64,000 nucleotides of DNA from Oligoflexia bacterium (GTDB lineage Bacteria > Bdellovibrionota > UBA1018), in assembly GCA_023701205.1 (NCBI GenBank), contig JAMPXJ010000007.1, forward strand, positions 84,516 to 148,515, in the 5' to 3' direction. Shown piece after piece: positions 8,205-16,029 of the stretch. Numbering within the stretch: position 1 is the stretch's first letter; the number at the start of each line of letters is the position of its first letter. Under the pieces are notes generated by a model, which saw only the letters and a list, made by a program, of their open reading frames with translations, was not told the origin of the DNA and searched no databases. Position numbers and translations under genes: made by a program.

Positions 8205-9886
8205 AGGCAGTCACCCCTGTTGCCTTGGAGCGACTCGAGAGCCCCGGGAAGCTCGTCAATAGCAGCGATCGTCTGCTCAAGGACCTCGCGCGCGAATGGA
8301 ATCCGGTACTCTGCTCCGCTCTGAAGATTGACGATCGTAAGAACTGAAGCGAGGCCGCCACGACGTGCAGGCAGCGCCACGTTGAAGTGCTGCAGGGGAT
8401 CGGGATGGGTTAGGAAGAGATCGGTCAAATCCACCGAATACTCAGTCCCTGTTCGTGGACCCTTGACGCGGACAATAGGCACGAAACCTTTGTGGTCCGA
8501 CCCGACGAGTTTCCCGGCTTCATCCAGGTCAAGCGTGAGGTCTGCTTGCGCGGGGCCGAGCTTTTGTATGAGGATCCTCACTTTGCCGTTTCTATACTGG
8601 ACGGAGCGACCGCTGTCCGAGGTGATTTGAAAGGCATCCCGCTTGGTTCCTACGCGCTCTTTGAGAAGTCGGGTGATCGGAAAATCAGCTGGCAGAGGCT
8701 TGATCGACTTAGCCCGCAGACTTTTCAACAGGCTCAATCCATCCAGGCTTCCCGGTACGTATAAGGTTTCCCGTAGCTCAGGGACATAAGCCTTGAGGGC
8801 CACGGCTTCTCTTCCTTTGTAGATGAAGCCTGAGGAGATCTGAAAAGTCCGGTACGGATCACCAAGATCGAGCTTTGATGATTTTTGAGTGCCTCCCGCG
8901 CCACTCCCGGCGCTATCGGGTCCGCCGCTTCCGGCGCTATCGGGTCCGCCGCTTCCGGCGCTATCGGGTCCGCCGCTTCCGGCGCTATCGGGTCCACCGG
9001 TCACGATGGTGTCTGGATTGATCTCCCGCGTCCCATCCGGAAACACACGATAGACGAGGCCGTTCCTCGATAGCCAGGTGATGCCTTTGGGGTTCCCGCG
9101 TTTGCCCCGGAGGTAATCCTCAAAAGTACGGGCGATCTGATAGGAATGCGTCGCATACGAGCCGATTCGGTTTCGAAGGGTGCGCGTGGCGATGCCGATG
9201 ACTTCGAATTCAGAGCCGCCGAACCGAGGCTTTTCCTCGACAATCGGAGCGCCACTCATGCCAGGCTGGAATTTCACCGGAAAGTGAGTCTCGGCATGAC
9301 CGTAGGGATCCGGTTCACCGGCGAAGTTCAGGTAATAGTCCTGATCTTTATCCGCGCGCTGGTAGACTTTCAAGCTGCCCTGGTGCGCCGGCGTTACCCG
9401 CAGGACCGCCACAGGCTTGTCTTTGACCCAGGGCGGGATAATCGTGGAATGCGGGGAAGCATCTCCATTGGGGTTTGGGATTTCAAAAACTCCGTCTGGT
9501 GAATCCTTCCACGCCTCGATCACCTCCGGGTTGGCTATGAACTTCCTGCTCTTCCGATCGTAGTCGGCAAAGGGCGTAGTCTCCTCATCCGCTGGAATTT
9601 CAAGGATCATGAGATCCGGTTCGTCACTATCGATGAGCTGACCGAGCACCCGAGTGGGCCTGCCATCGATCCTCAAATCCTGCCCTTGGCTCGCATGAGC
9701 TTTCGTGATGATGAAGCGGCGCTTACCGCTCTGAATCACGGTACCAGTTCCCACGGTCGGCTGCGGCTGGCCGCCCCGGTCATCAGGAATTCTGGAGTTG
9801 ATCCTGACGATTCCAGGGAGCCCGGCAAATGAGTTGCCGGACCAGATCAAGAGGAGGAGTGCAGGGAGGATGGGGGAAATTCTCAA
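8201..9886 (-). CDS. Secreted trypsin-like serine protease with a repeat linker
   Basis: 561 residues if started at the TTG at 9884-9886, which overlaps the TGA of the upstream TPR gene and follows a GGGAGG sequence; this puts a signal peptide (hydrophobic core, NSFAG cleavage zone) exactly at the N-terminus, whereas the ATG at 9970 would overlap the neighbour by 88 bases. Residues about 30-260 form a chymotrypsin-like domain with His64 in ITKAHASQG, Asp91 in DEPDLMIL and Ser211 in QPGMSGAPIV. Four exact 8-residue repeats (GGPDSAGS, 297-328) form a flexible linker to a C-terminal domain of about 230 residues with no family I recognise. Autoprocessing or substrate presentation by the C-terminal domain is possible but untested. 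Confidence 0.83.
   Translation of the reverse strand: MRISPILPALLLLIWSGNSFAGLPGIVRINSRIPDDRGGQPQPTVGTGTVIQSGKRRFIITKAHASQGQDLRIDGRPTRVLGQLIDSDEPDLMILEIPADEETTPFADYDRKSRKFIANPEVIEAWKDSPDGVFEIPNPNGDASPHSTIIPPWVKDKPVAVLRVTPAHQGSLKVYQRADKDQDYYLNFAGEPDPYGHAETHFPVKFQPGMSGAPIVEEKPRFGGSEFEVIGIATRTLRNRIGSYATHSYQIARTFEDYLRGKRGNPKGITWLSRNGLVYRVFPDGTREINPDTIVTGGPDSAGSGGPDSAGSGGPDSAGSGGPDSAGSGAGGTQKSSKLDLGDPYRTFQISSGFIYKGREAVALKAYVPELRETLYVPGSLDGLSLLKSLRAKSIKPLPADFPITRLLKERVGTKRDAFQITSDSGRSVQYRNGKVRILIQKLGPAQADLTLDLDEAGKLVGSDHKGFVPIVRVKGPRTGTEYSVDLTDLFLTHPDPLQHFNVALPARRGGLASVLTIVNLQSGAEYRIPFAREVLEQTIAAIDELPGALESLQGNRGDCL
8903..8998. repeat. Four 24-bp coding tandem repeats
   Basis: Four consecutive 24-bp units encode GGPDSAGS four times on the reverse strand. 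The three promoter-proximal units are nearly identical in DNA; the outermost (8903-8926) has diverged at a few bases while keeping the protein sequence. Near-identity suggests recent slippage expansion, so copy number may vary between strains. Confidence 0.9.
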
Positions 9887-11058
9887 CCGGCCTCCCGCAG
9901 GAAGGAAGGGAGAAGGATGCGATCCGCGATCCGATATTTTCCGCCGTCCAGGAGAAGAAGGCCCGGGCATTTCCGGCGTATCCGGCTGAGAAGGCTTTTG
10001 AGGCGCGCTTCGAGGGCATGGAAATCGGCGTTGTTGCCGTAAAGAAACTCGATGAGCTCGAACTTGTCGGCGGGTTTCTCGCTGATGCGTTTGATCAGGG
10101 CTTCTTCCAGCTCACCCAGTTTCCGGCGGCTGAGTTTGCACGCGGACCTCGTGTGGATACGGCCTTCCTTGAGGCGCTCCCGCCAGAGCGGCAGCAGGTC
10201 CTTCTCGGCGATCTCGATCTCCGCCGTCGGGTTGAGGAGCTGCTCAATGACCTGGAGGGCGGCCTTGATTTCCGGGAAGTCAGCGTGCCGCGCTTCCTCG
10301 AAATCGATCTGCGCTTCCCGCACTCGGTCCATTTCATAGAGGATGTGACAGCGGTTGGTGAGGGCCTTGTAATAGTAGAGAGTGCCCAGCTCCTTTTTGA
10401 GATACCGCACGGCGTGGTTGGCGTACTTCAGCGCGGTATCGAGTGCCCGGATATTCCGGTACTCCCTGGCGATATTGCTGAGCGCGATGCCGCAGCTCCG
10501 AAACTCACGAAGCTTCCTGGCCTGCCTCGAGATGGAATGGAACTCGGCTAGAAGCTTCTTCTCGGGATGAAGCTGGCCTTCCATTGCCACGGAGTTGATG
10601 TATGCGCGCAGAGCCTTCCTCTCAAACCCGGCGCTCAAAAGGGCTTCGCTGGCTTTGAGATAGATCTCCTTCGCTTTCCCGAGCTCGCCGCGGAGCTCGT
10701 AGCCGTGGCCGCACGCGATGAGGATCTCACCGCGCCACTCTCCGCTCCGGTCGGCGAGGCTGATCAGGCTTTCGAGCTGAGCCGAGTCCGGATCGCGAGC
10801 CTGGAGCGAAAGACGGAGGCAGGCGAGGGGAAGGAGAAACTCGGGCGAATGAGGAAGAACGCGGATCCGATCGCATTCGGAGCGAAGGCGTTCTGAATCT
10901 CCCCGGAGAAAAGCAAGCAAGACATCTCGATAGACATCGACAAGAGGAGACGCCGTCGGATACCGCGCGAATTCGAGAAGGCGCTCGTAGCTGGCCTCCA
11001 GGATATCCCCCAGTTTCAGCGGAGAATTTTGCGGCGATTGAGCCGATGGCGCTCGCAT
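9883..11058 (-). CDS. TPR protein with a C-terminal winged-helix-like region
   Basis: 391 residues from the ATG at 11056-11058, which has AGAGGA seven bases upstream; a GTG at 11118 lacks a site. The protein is almost wholly helical. Repeating 34-40-residue helix pairs are clear around residues 115-290 (for example GELGKAKEIYLKASEALL and DTALKYANHAVRYLKKELG), typical of tetratricopeptide repeats. The final 70 residues, with LEARLKSLLSRIRRKCPGL then LLLDGGKYRI, resemble the recognition helix and hairpin of OmpR/SARP-type winged helices. A cytoplasmic TPR regulator is therefore likely. It is translationally coupled to the secreted protease and lies between the two secreted-protein genes that share an upstream element. 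Confidence 0.75.
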   Translation of the reverse strand: MRAPSAQSPQNSPLKLGDILEASYERLLEFARYPTASPLVDVYRDVLLAFLRGDSERLRSECDRIRVLPHSPEFLLPLACLRLSLQARDPDSAQLESLISLADRSGEWRGEILIACGHGYELRGELGKAKEIYLKASEALLSAGFERKALRAYINSVAMEGQLHPEKKLLAEFHSISRQARKLREFRSCGIALSNIAREYRNIRALDTALKYANHAVRYLKKELGTLYYYKALTNRCHILYEMDRVREAQIDFEEARHADFPEIKAALQVIEQLLNPTAEIEIAEKDLLPLWRERLKEGRIHTRSACKLSRRKLGELEEALIKRISEKPADKFELIEFLYGNNADFHALEARLKSLLSRIRRKCPGLLLLDGGKYRIADRILLPSFLREAG

Positions 11059-11178
11059 GGTTTGTTCCTCTGCGTTTTTAGGGTGCTTGAAGGATAACTT
11101 CAGCAAGTCGGATGCCACGGGCGAACTGATTTCAGGCGATCTGGGCGTGTGTTTCCTCTCACGGTCTCCGCAGCTGTC

Positions 11179-11222
11179 TAATGTTTTGACAGGCCTCGGC
11201 GTTACCAGGCGTATCTCGAGTT
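11179..11222 (+). promoter_or_regulatory. Shared 44-bp upstream element, copy B
   Basis: The partner of 7553-7596 (30 of 44 positions identical, no gaps). It holds a perfect TTGACA at 11186-11191. It lies in the divergent gap between the TPR regulator and the secreted-protein gene at 11268, 45 bases before that gene's start. Confidence 0.45.
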
Positions 11223-11267
11223 GGAGCTGGCATTCAGGTAGTTTTGTGCTTGAAAGGAAGGTGGCTT

Positions 11268-11747
11268 ATGAAAAAGCTCCTCACGATCGCAGGTATGACG
11301 GGTGTGATTCTGTCCATGGCGAACGCCGCGGTGTCTCTGGTGGAGACCTATGAGGTCACTTGCAGGCAAGGAAGCACGAGCGTTGGCTTGAGCTATGTGC
11401 CAGATTCGGATGGTTCGGGTTTCCTGGTCCATAACGAGGAAGCTCGCCCGATTCAGGGTCTCCGGTGCCAGGGTTCCATTGAAGTCTTTGAGTCCTTTCC
11501 GGCCCAATATGGTTTCCGGAACCTGGAGTGCGCCAAAGACGATCGGCCGGTGGATGGCGCGAAGTTCACGATCAGGATCGAAAGGAACGCCGACTGGGAG
11601 TACTCCATCACCCGGAGGATTGAAGCCTATAACTGGAGGACTGCCAAGTACGTCGATGAAGAGGTCAAATTAGGTGACGCCTTCTCGTGTAGCGTTCGAC
11701 TGGTGAAGATCCCAGAGCAGAGACAGGAGCGGTGGCTCGGTGAATGA
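11268..11747 (+). CDS. Small secreted protein, unknown function
   Basis: 159 residues from the ATG at 11268, which follows AAGGAAGG; an upstream in-frame ATG at 11244 would bury the signal peptide. Residues 1-20 form a signal peptide ending ANA. The mature protein has four Cys (in VTCRQG, GLRCQG, LECAKD and FSCSV), consistent with two disulfides in a small beta-rich exported domain. I recognise no family. It is divergent from the TPR regulator and carries copy B of the shared upstream element, so it is probably co-regulated with the protein at 7659. The BdbC/DsbA pair begins 72 bases downstream and could oxidise it. Confidence 0.75.
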   Translation: MKKLLTIAGMTGVILSMANAAVSLVETYEVTCRQGSTSVGLSYVPDSDGSGFLVHNEEARPIQGLRCQGSIEVFESFPAQYGFRNLECAKDDRPVDGAKFTIRIERNADWEYSITRRIEAYNWRTAKYVDEEVKLGDAFSCSVRLVKIPEQRQERWLGE

Positions 11748-11819
11748 CGCAGGCCTCCAGCGGCACGTTGTGGGAGGAGGCTTGAACTAGGCCGCCAATC
11801 GACATATCTGAAGAGTTCG

Positions 11820-12233
11820 ATGAATGACTCGCTCAAGTTGAAGCTCAGCTTTTTGGTAGCGCTCGCAGGCTTCGTGGGAAGCCTTTTCTTCAGCGAGCTG
11901 ATGAAGCTCCCCCCTTGCTCGCTGTGCTGGTACCAGCGCATCGCGCTTTACCCGCTCGTCACGGTCTTCGGCGCGGCGATCTGGTTCGAGGATGGGGCGC
12001 ATCGCCGGTACTCCGTTCCCCTGATCGCGCTGGGCCTGCTCCTGAGCGGCTATCACAACCTGCTCTATTACGGCGTGATCCCCGAAGGGATCACGCCCTG
12101 TTCTCAAGGCGTCCCCTGCACCTCCCGGCAGCTCGAGCTCCTGGGCTTCGTGACGATCCCGCTGCTGTCGCTGCTGGGGTTCGTCACGCTCGGTGCGCTC
12201 AACTTCAGATTCAAATCAGGAGAGATGAAATGA
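11820..12233 (+). CDS. DsbB/BdbC-type quinone-linked thiol oxidoreductase
   Basis: 137 residues with four membrane helices, the short BdbC form of DsbB. The first cysteine pair is Cys33-Ser-Leu-Cys36 in PPCSLCWYQR, the family signature; the second periplasmic pair is Cys94 and Cys100 in ITPCSQGVPC. DsbB proteins reoxidise a DsbA-type partner and pass electrons to the quinone pool. Its stop codon overlaps the start of the thioredoxin-fold partner (ATGA), and pairing of these two genes is a known arrangement (BdbC-BdbD). Confidence 0.93.
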   Translation: MNDSLKLKLSFLVALAGFVGSLFFSELMKLPPCSLCWYQRIALYPLVTVFGAAIWFEDGAHRRYSVPLIALGLLLSGYHNLLYYGVIPEGITPCSQGVPCTSRQLELLGFVTIPLLSLLGFVTLGALNFRFKSGEMK

Positions 12234-12877
12234 AAGGCAACAAGCTCTTTGTGGTTCTGGCCGCTGCTCTGGCGCTGGTGGTGTTTGCCGGCGGTGCCTG
12301 GTACCTGTCCCGGAAGGAGCAGGCCAAAAACGACGGCATGGGCCGGGTGGCGGCCTCGGAGCTGATCGAGGATCATAACGTGGTGGCCGGACCGGCCGAC
12401 GCCAAGGTCACGATCGTGGAGTTTTTCGACCCCGAATGCGAAGCCTGCCGCGAGATGTACCTGATCGTGAAGCATCTGCTGAAGGAGTATGAGGGCAAGC
12501 TTCGCGTCGTGCACCGGTACATGCCTTTTCACGGAAACGCGATGTACGCGGCCTCGGTGATCGAGGAGGCGCGGGAGCTGGGCAAGTATGACGAGGCGAT
12601 GTACGCGCTCTTCGAGAATCAGCCGGAGTGGGGCAGCCATCACGAACCCCGGCCTGACCTGATCCCCGGGTATCTGGAGAAGATCGGCATCGACCCCAAG
12701 CGGCTCCAGAAGGACGAGGTGATCAAGAAGCACGGCTGGAAGGTCGAGAAGGACTTCGCCGCCGGAAAGCGCCTCGGCGTGCAGAAGACGCCCACCTATT
12801 TCGTCAACGGGCGGATGCTCAACACCATCGGCTATGAAGTCCTGAAGAGCGCGATCGAAGCGGAGCTGCAGCGCTAG
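12230..12877 (+). CDS. DsbA/BdbD-like membrane-anchored thiol oxidase
   Basis: 215 residues: an N-terminal signal anchor (residues 7-26, no obvious cleavage site), then a DsbA-family thioredoxin fold. The active site is Cys70-Glu-Ala-Cys73 in FFDPECEACREMY, and the cis-proline loop is the KTPTYFVNG segment near the C-terminus. The short helical insert between these is typical of the DsbA/Scc-like family. It is coupled to the BdbC gene by a 4-base overlap and presumably introduces disulfides in periplasmic proteins, many of which in this window have paired Cys. Confidence 0.93.
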   Translation: MKGNKLFVVLAAALALVVFAGGAWYLSRKEQAKNDGMGRVAASELIEDHNVVAGPADAKVTIVEFFDPECEACREMYLIVKHLLKEYEGKLRVVHRYMPFHGNAMYAASVIEEARELGKYDEAMYALFENQPEWGSHHEPRPDLIPGYLEKIGIDPKRLQKDEVIKKHGWKVEKDFAAGKRLGVQKTPTYFVNGRMLNTIGYEVLKSAIEAELQR

Positions 12878-12901
12878 CCGCCCGGGATCACTGGTGTTGG
12901 C

Positions 12902-12934
12902 ATGATCTCATTTTTCGACGAAAATTGGGATCAT
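12902..12934. repeat. Imperfect inverted repeat at the pseudogene start
   Basis: ATGATCTCATTTTT and AAAATTGGGATCAT are imperfect 14-base inverted arms (12 of 14 pair) around CGACG. The right arm runs into ATGGTAGG, the likely original start of the decayed ATPase, so this looks like its old operator/promoter. Confidence 0.6.
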
Positions 12935-13687
12935 GGTAGGCAAGTTATATCCCCGCGTGCTATCGGCCCCTTCTCGCTGGACGCGCGCTCATCAAGAATC
13001 TCTTTCCCCTGCTCCCGGTTGAGATGGGGCGGGACTTCGACCTCGAGACCGCGCTCCAAGCGGGGACGGTCCCTCTCATCAGCACCAGTGAGCCTTCTGA
13101 GCTCAAGGATCGGCTGCGCGCCTATGTGCAAACCTACCTGAAAGAGGAAATTCAGGCCGAAGCCCTCGTGCGAAACCTCGGGGGTTTCATGCGATTCCTT
13201 CCGGTCGCAGCGCTCGTTCCGCCTTCCCGGTTTTGAGGCGAAGCTTCGCGTGCGTGAACGCAAGCATCCCAAGCTGTATTGGGTCGATCCGGGCATCGTG
13301 CGTGCGGCGCGCGGTGACTATGGCCCGGTCAGCTCCGAGGAGCGCGGCAGCCTGCTGGAGGGCTGGGTCGCTCAGACGCTTCGGAGTTGTCAGGGCTATT
13401 TCGATGATTGGGACGAGATGTTCTACTGGGCGCCGTCCGAGGCGAAAGGGATTGAGGTGGATTTCCTCCTTCGCGGCGGGCGCAAGTTCGTCGCCATCGA
13501 GGTGAAATCCGGATCCCGGATTCGTCCGGAGTGGTTCACCGGGCTGGAGGCGATCCGTGACCTCAAGGGCGTTGGCAGGCGGATTGTCGTTTATCTCGGT
13601 TTGGAGAGCATCACGACCGATACCGGAATCGAAGTCCTCACTCTCGCCGACTTCCTGAAAGAGCTGGAATCCAGGAAACTGGTCTGA
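12933..13687 (+). pseudogene. Decayed AAA (DUF4143-type) ATPase
   Basis: Three pieces of one ATPase family can be read in order. ATG at 12933 opens MVGKLYPRVL, a typical N-terminus for these ATPases. From about 12966, in another frame, LLAGRALIKNLFPLLPVE continues through 13024 with YVQTYLKEEIQAEALVRNLG and RFLPVAAL, the mid-protein region of DUF4143 ATPases. Then the frame jumps, and from 13213 FRLPGFEAKLRVRERKHPKLYW leads to the C-terminal nuclease-like domain (EVDFLL and AIEVKSG) ending at 13687. The Walker A/B segment is missing between the first two pieces and a linker is missing between the last two, so two internal deletions with frame changes destroyed the gene. The last 145 residues could still be translated as an orphan fragment. 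Confidence 0.85.
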
Positions 13688-13702
13688 GGTGACTCACTTT
13701 CA

Positions 13703-13719
13703 CTCAACACATTGTTGAG
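13703..13719. promoter_or_regulatory. Candidate operator of the TIGR02147 regulator
   Basis: CTCAACA, three bases, TGTTGAG is a perfect 7-bp inverted repeat, eight bases upstream of a TTGACG hexamer (13727-13732). Sixteen bases later is TTAAAC (13749-13754). The whole unit looks like the promoter and operator of the regulator starting at 13765. Confidence 0.55.
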
Positions 13720-13764
13720 CGACAGGTTGACGTCCTCGCCCGGCCGGGTTAAACGCTCGTCATC

Positions 13765-14580
13765 GTGAACGAGCTGAGAGACTACCGAGAAGTCCTGCGG
13801 AATGAGCTTGCGAGCCGATGTGGCCGCAACCCGAAATACTCCCTCCGCAGCTTCGCGCGGGACGTGGGCCTCTCGCCCAGTCGCCTGAGCCATGTGCTGA
13901 AAGGGGACTTCGGTCTCTCGAGAGAGGCCGCCCTGGCGGTCAGTCGGCGGCTGGGCTGGTCCGCGAACGAGTGCGAAAGCTTCGCCGATCTGGTCGATGC
14001 GCAGCATGCGCGCGGAAAGCTCAAGCGCGAGCTCGCTCAGAAAAAGCTTGAGGCTCGCAAGGAAAGCTATCAGGATCTCAGCGCCGAATTCTACCGTGTC
14101 ATTGCGGATTGGTACCACTTCGCCATCCTAGAGCTCACCAAGACCGCTCAGTTCAAATCGGACTCGGCCAGCTCCCGGCCCGAGCGCGTGGCAAGAGCCT
14201 TGGGCATCAGCGTTCATGAGGCTGCCGCGGCGATTGAACGTCTGAAAAGGCTGAAGCTCCTCACTCAAAAAAAGGACGGCGCACTGGCCGCGATCGGTGA
14301 CTTCAGTGCCAACCCCGCCGGGATCCCGAGCGAGGCGATTCGCAAGTCCCACAAACAGATTCTGGCCAAGGCCATTGACGCCGTCGACTTCCAGGGCGTC
14401 GAGGAACGCGATCTTTCCTCGATGATCCTTGCCTTGGACGAAAAGGATCTCGGAGAGGCGAAGCGGATGCTGAAGGAGTTTCGCAGGTCATTCGACCGGC
14501 GCTTCTCTGCTCCCAGGAGGCAAACCAACCGGGTCTATTGCCTCGGAATGCAGTTTTTCAGATTACAGGAGAGGGACTGA
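13765..14580 (+). CDS. TIGR02147-family helix-turn-helix regulator
   Basis: 271 residues. The N-terminus DYREVLRNELASRCGRNPKY followed by SLRSFARDVGLSPSRLSHVL is the hallmark of TIGR02147 proteins: a cro/C1-type HTH (residues about 25-75), then a helical domain with AEFYRVIADWYHFAILELTK (about 110-130) and a second winged-helix region (about 140-190). The family is abundant in Bdellovibrionota and Fibrobacterota and is rarely studied. Translation starts at a GTG with no ribosome-binding site and only ten bases after the putative -10, so the mRNA may be leaderless. The next gene, for a secreted protein, starts two bases after its stop codon, making a regulator-effector pair. Confidence 0.9.
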   Translation: MNELRDYREVLRNELASRCGRNPKYSLRSFARDVGLSPSRLSHVLKGDFGLSREAALAVSRRLGWSANECESFADLVDAQHARGKLKRELAQKKLEARKESYQDLSAEFYRVIADWYHFAILELTKTAQFKSDSASSRPERVARALGISVHEAAAAIERLKRLKLLTQKKDGALAAIGDFSANPAGIPSEAIRKSHKQILAKAIDAVDFQGVEERDLSSMILALDEKDLGEAKRMLKEFRRSFDRRFSAPRRQTNRVYCLGMQFFRLQERD

Positions 14581-14582
14581 TC

Positions 14583-15956
14583 ATGAAGGTTAACTTGAAA
14601 TTCGCCACGCTTTTCATAGCTATCGTCCTGGGCGCCGGGCAGTGCGCTTTTGCCGGCCAGGAGATCGGCAACGGCGGCGATGCCATCGTCTGCCGAAGCT
14701 CCGATGGCGCGATCCAGCGCGCCGAGCTCGTCGACTACTATGAGGCGAAAATCGAGCGTGAGATCCAGGTGGATCTCGGTCCGGGCGGCTCCTGGCAGGA
14801 GCAATTCGAGTTCGTGATGAAACGCCTCGATCGCCTGGACCCAAGCCGCGCGACGGAGCTGCGGAACGGCGCCGCACGTTTCCTTGCCGATGTCCGGTTC
14901 ATCGATGGGCATGACTTTCCCGATCTTTCGGACACCGGAGGCTTGATCGTCCCGAGTGGCTGTCGCATCGAGCAGGTCGCGATCCAGCAGAAGGTGGCCT
15001 TCCCGCAGGACAAGCCCTACCTGATCAATCGCGATCTCTGGGGCCGGTTCACGGAGCAGTCGAAGGCGGGTCTGGTGCTGCATGAGCTGCTTTATCGCGA
15101 GGCTCTGGAAAACTACCTGGCCCGGAACTCACGAAAGGTGCGCTACCTGAATTCGCTGATCGCGTCGCCTCTCCTGGAGGCGCTCAGCACCGTTCAATAC
15201 GCCGAAACCCTGGCCGCGGCCGAGATCTTTCGTTATCAGCTCCCGCTCACGTTCCAAGGACAACCCGCCCTGCTGAACCTGAATCTCGGGGGATGCTTTG
15301 AGGACATTGGCACCCGCACGTGTCTCCTCAATCTGGAGTCCAAGGAGCACGGGGTGATTTTCAAGGATCCGAAGCTGACGGATTCAGCCGGCAACCGGAT
15401 TGGGATCAAGCGTCTCGCCACGAGGGAAGGGAAGGGTGTCCAATTTATACATTTTCCTTCGCTTTCGGAGGCGCTTCTCCTGAGGCGGCAGCATTTCAAA
15501 ATGACCTATGCTCTCTCATTGAGCCTGAATAGGAGCACCCTGACTTCAAAGCTCTATGGCGCTATTTCGGTGCCCGGAGATATCGAGGCCGCTTTTGATG
15601 GAGACGGCATGTTGTTGGACGAGGTGCCGCTCTTCACGTTTAATCCGACTCGTTTTTCGGATTTCTTTTTTTCCCAAGGTCTCATCTTTCCAGAGAACAG
15701 GCCGATTGCGATCGGCACCTGGTCGGACTCGCCTCTGGAGCTGGAGTTTCGTGCAAAAGGCGGGGAGATCAGGCGTTCTGGATCAACGTGGATCACCTTC
15801 GAGAATCTCGCGCGGCTGAGCTGGGTGCTGTCAGGTCGGCGGCATCAGGTCACGCGCAAACCGGGTTGCAAGGAATCCACGCCTCGCCTCTCCCTGAATT
15901 TTCAGGAGGAAACCTGGTTGGATCCCGAGGGTTGTTTCACGATCGAGATCCATTGA
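14583..15956 (+). CDS. Secreted GNGGD-type protein
   Basis: 457 residues from the ATG at 14583, with AGGAGAGGGA just upstream; earlier in-frame codons lie inside the regulator gene. A signal peptide (ending CAFAG) precedes EIGNGGDAIVCRSS, a motif recurrent in exported proteins of Bdellovibrio-like bacteria. Further on, AGLVLHELLYREALENY carries an HExxY motif resembling, but not matching, the zinc HExxH helix. The C-terminal half (about 240-457) is beta-rich and contains most of the remaining Cys. Function is unknown. Its position two bases after a TIGR02147 gene suggests translational coupling and joint control. Confidence 0.82.
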   Translation: MKVNLKFATLFIAIVLGAGQCAFAGQEIGNGGDAIVCRSSDGAIQRAELVDYYEAKIEREIQVDLGPGGSWQEQFEFVMKRLDRLDPSRATELRNGAARFLADVRFIDGHDFPDLSDTGGLIVPSGCRIEQVAIQQKVAFPQDKPYLINRDLWGRFTEQSKAGLVLHELLYREALENYLARNSRKVRYLNSLIASPLLEALSTVQYAETLAAAEIFRYQLPLTFQGQPALLNLNLGGCFEDIGTRTCLLNLESKEHGVIFKDPKLTDSAGNRIGIKRLATREGKGVQFIHFPSLSEALLLRRQHFKMTYALSLSLNRSTLTSKLYGAISVPGDIEAAFDGDGMLLDEVPLFTFNPTRFSDFFFSQGLIFPENRPIAIGTWSDSPLELEFRAKGGEIRRSGSTWITFENLARLSWVLSGRRHQVTRKPGCKESTPRLSLNFQEETWLDPEGCFTIEIH

Positions 15957-16029
15957 GGTTCTGTGTCAGCAAGGACACTGGCAGCTGAAGATATAAAGCC
16001 CTCCCCCGGAATTTCCGAAAAGAATCGAG

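Noticed and set aside
8903..8998. Possible CRISPR array
   Set aside because: The units are contiguous in-frame coding repeats of 24 bases with no spacers.
13024..13687. Two separate small genes (13024-13236 and 13250-13687)
   Set aside because: Their products align to consecutive regions of one DUF4143 ATPase, so they are remnants of one gene.
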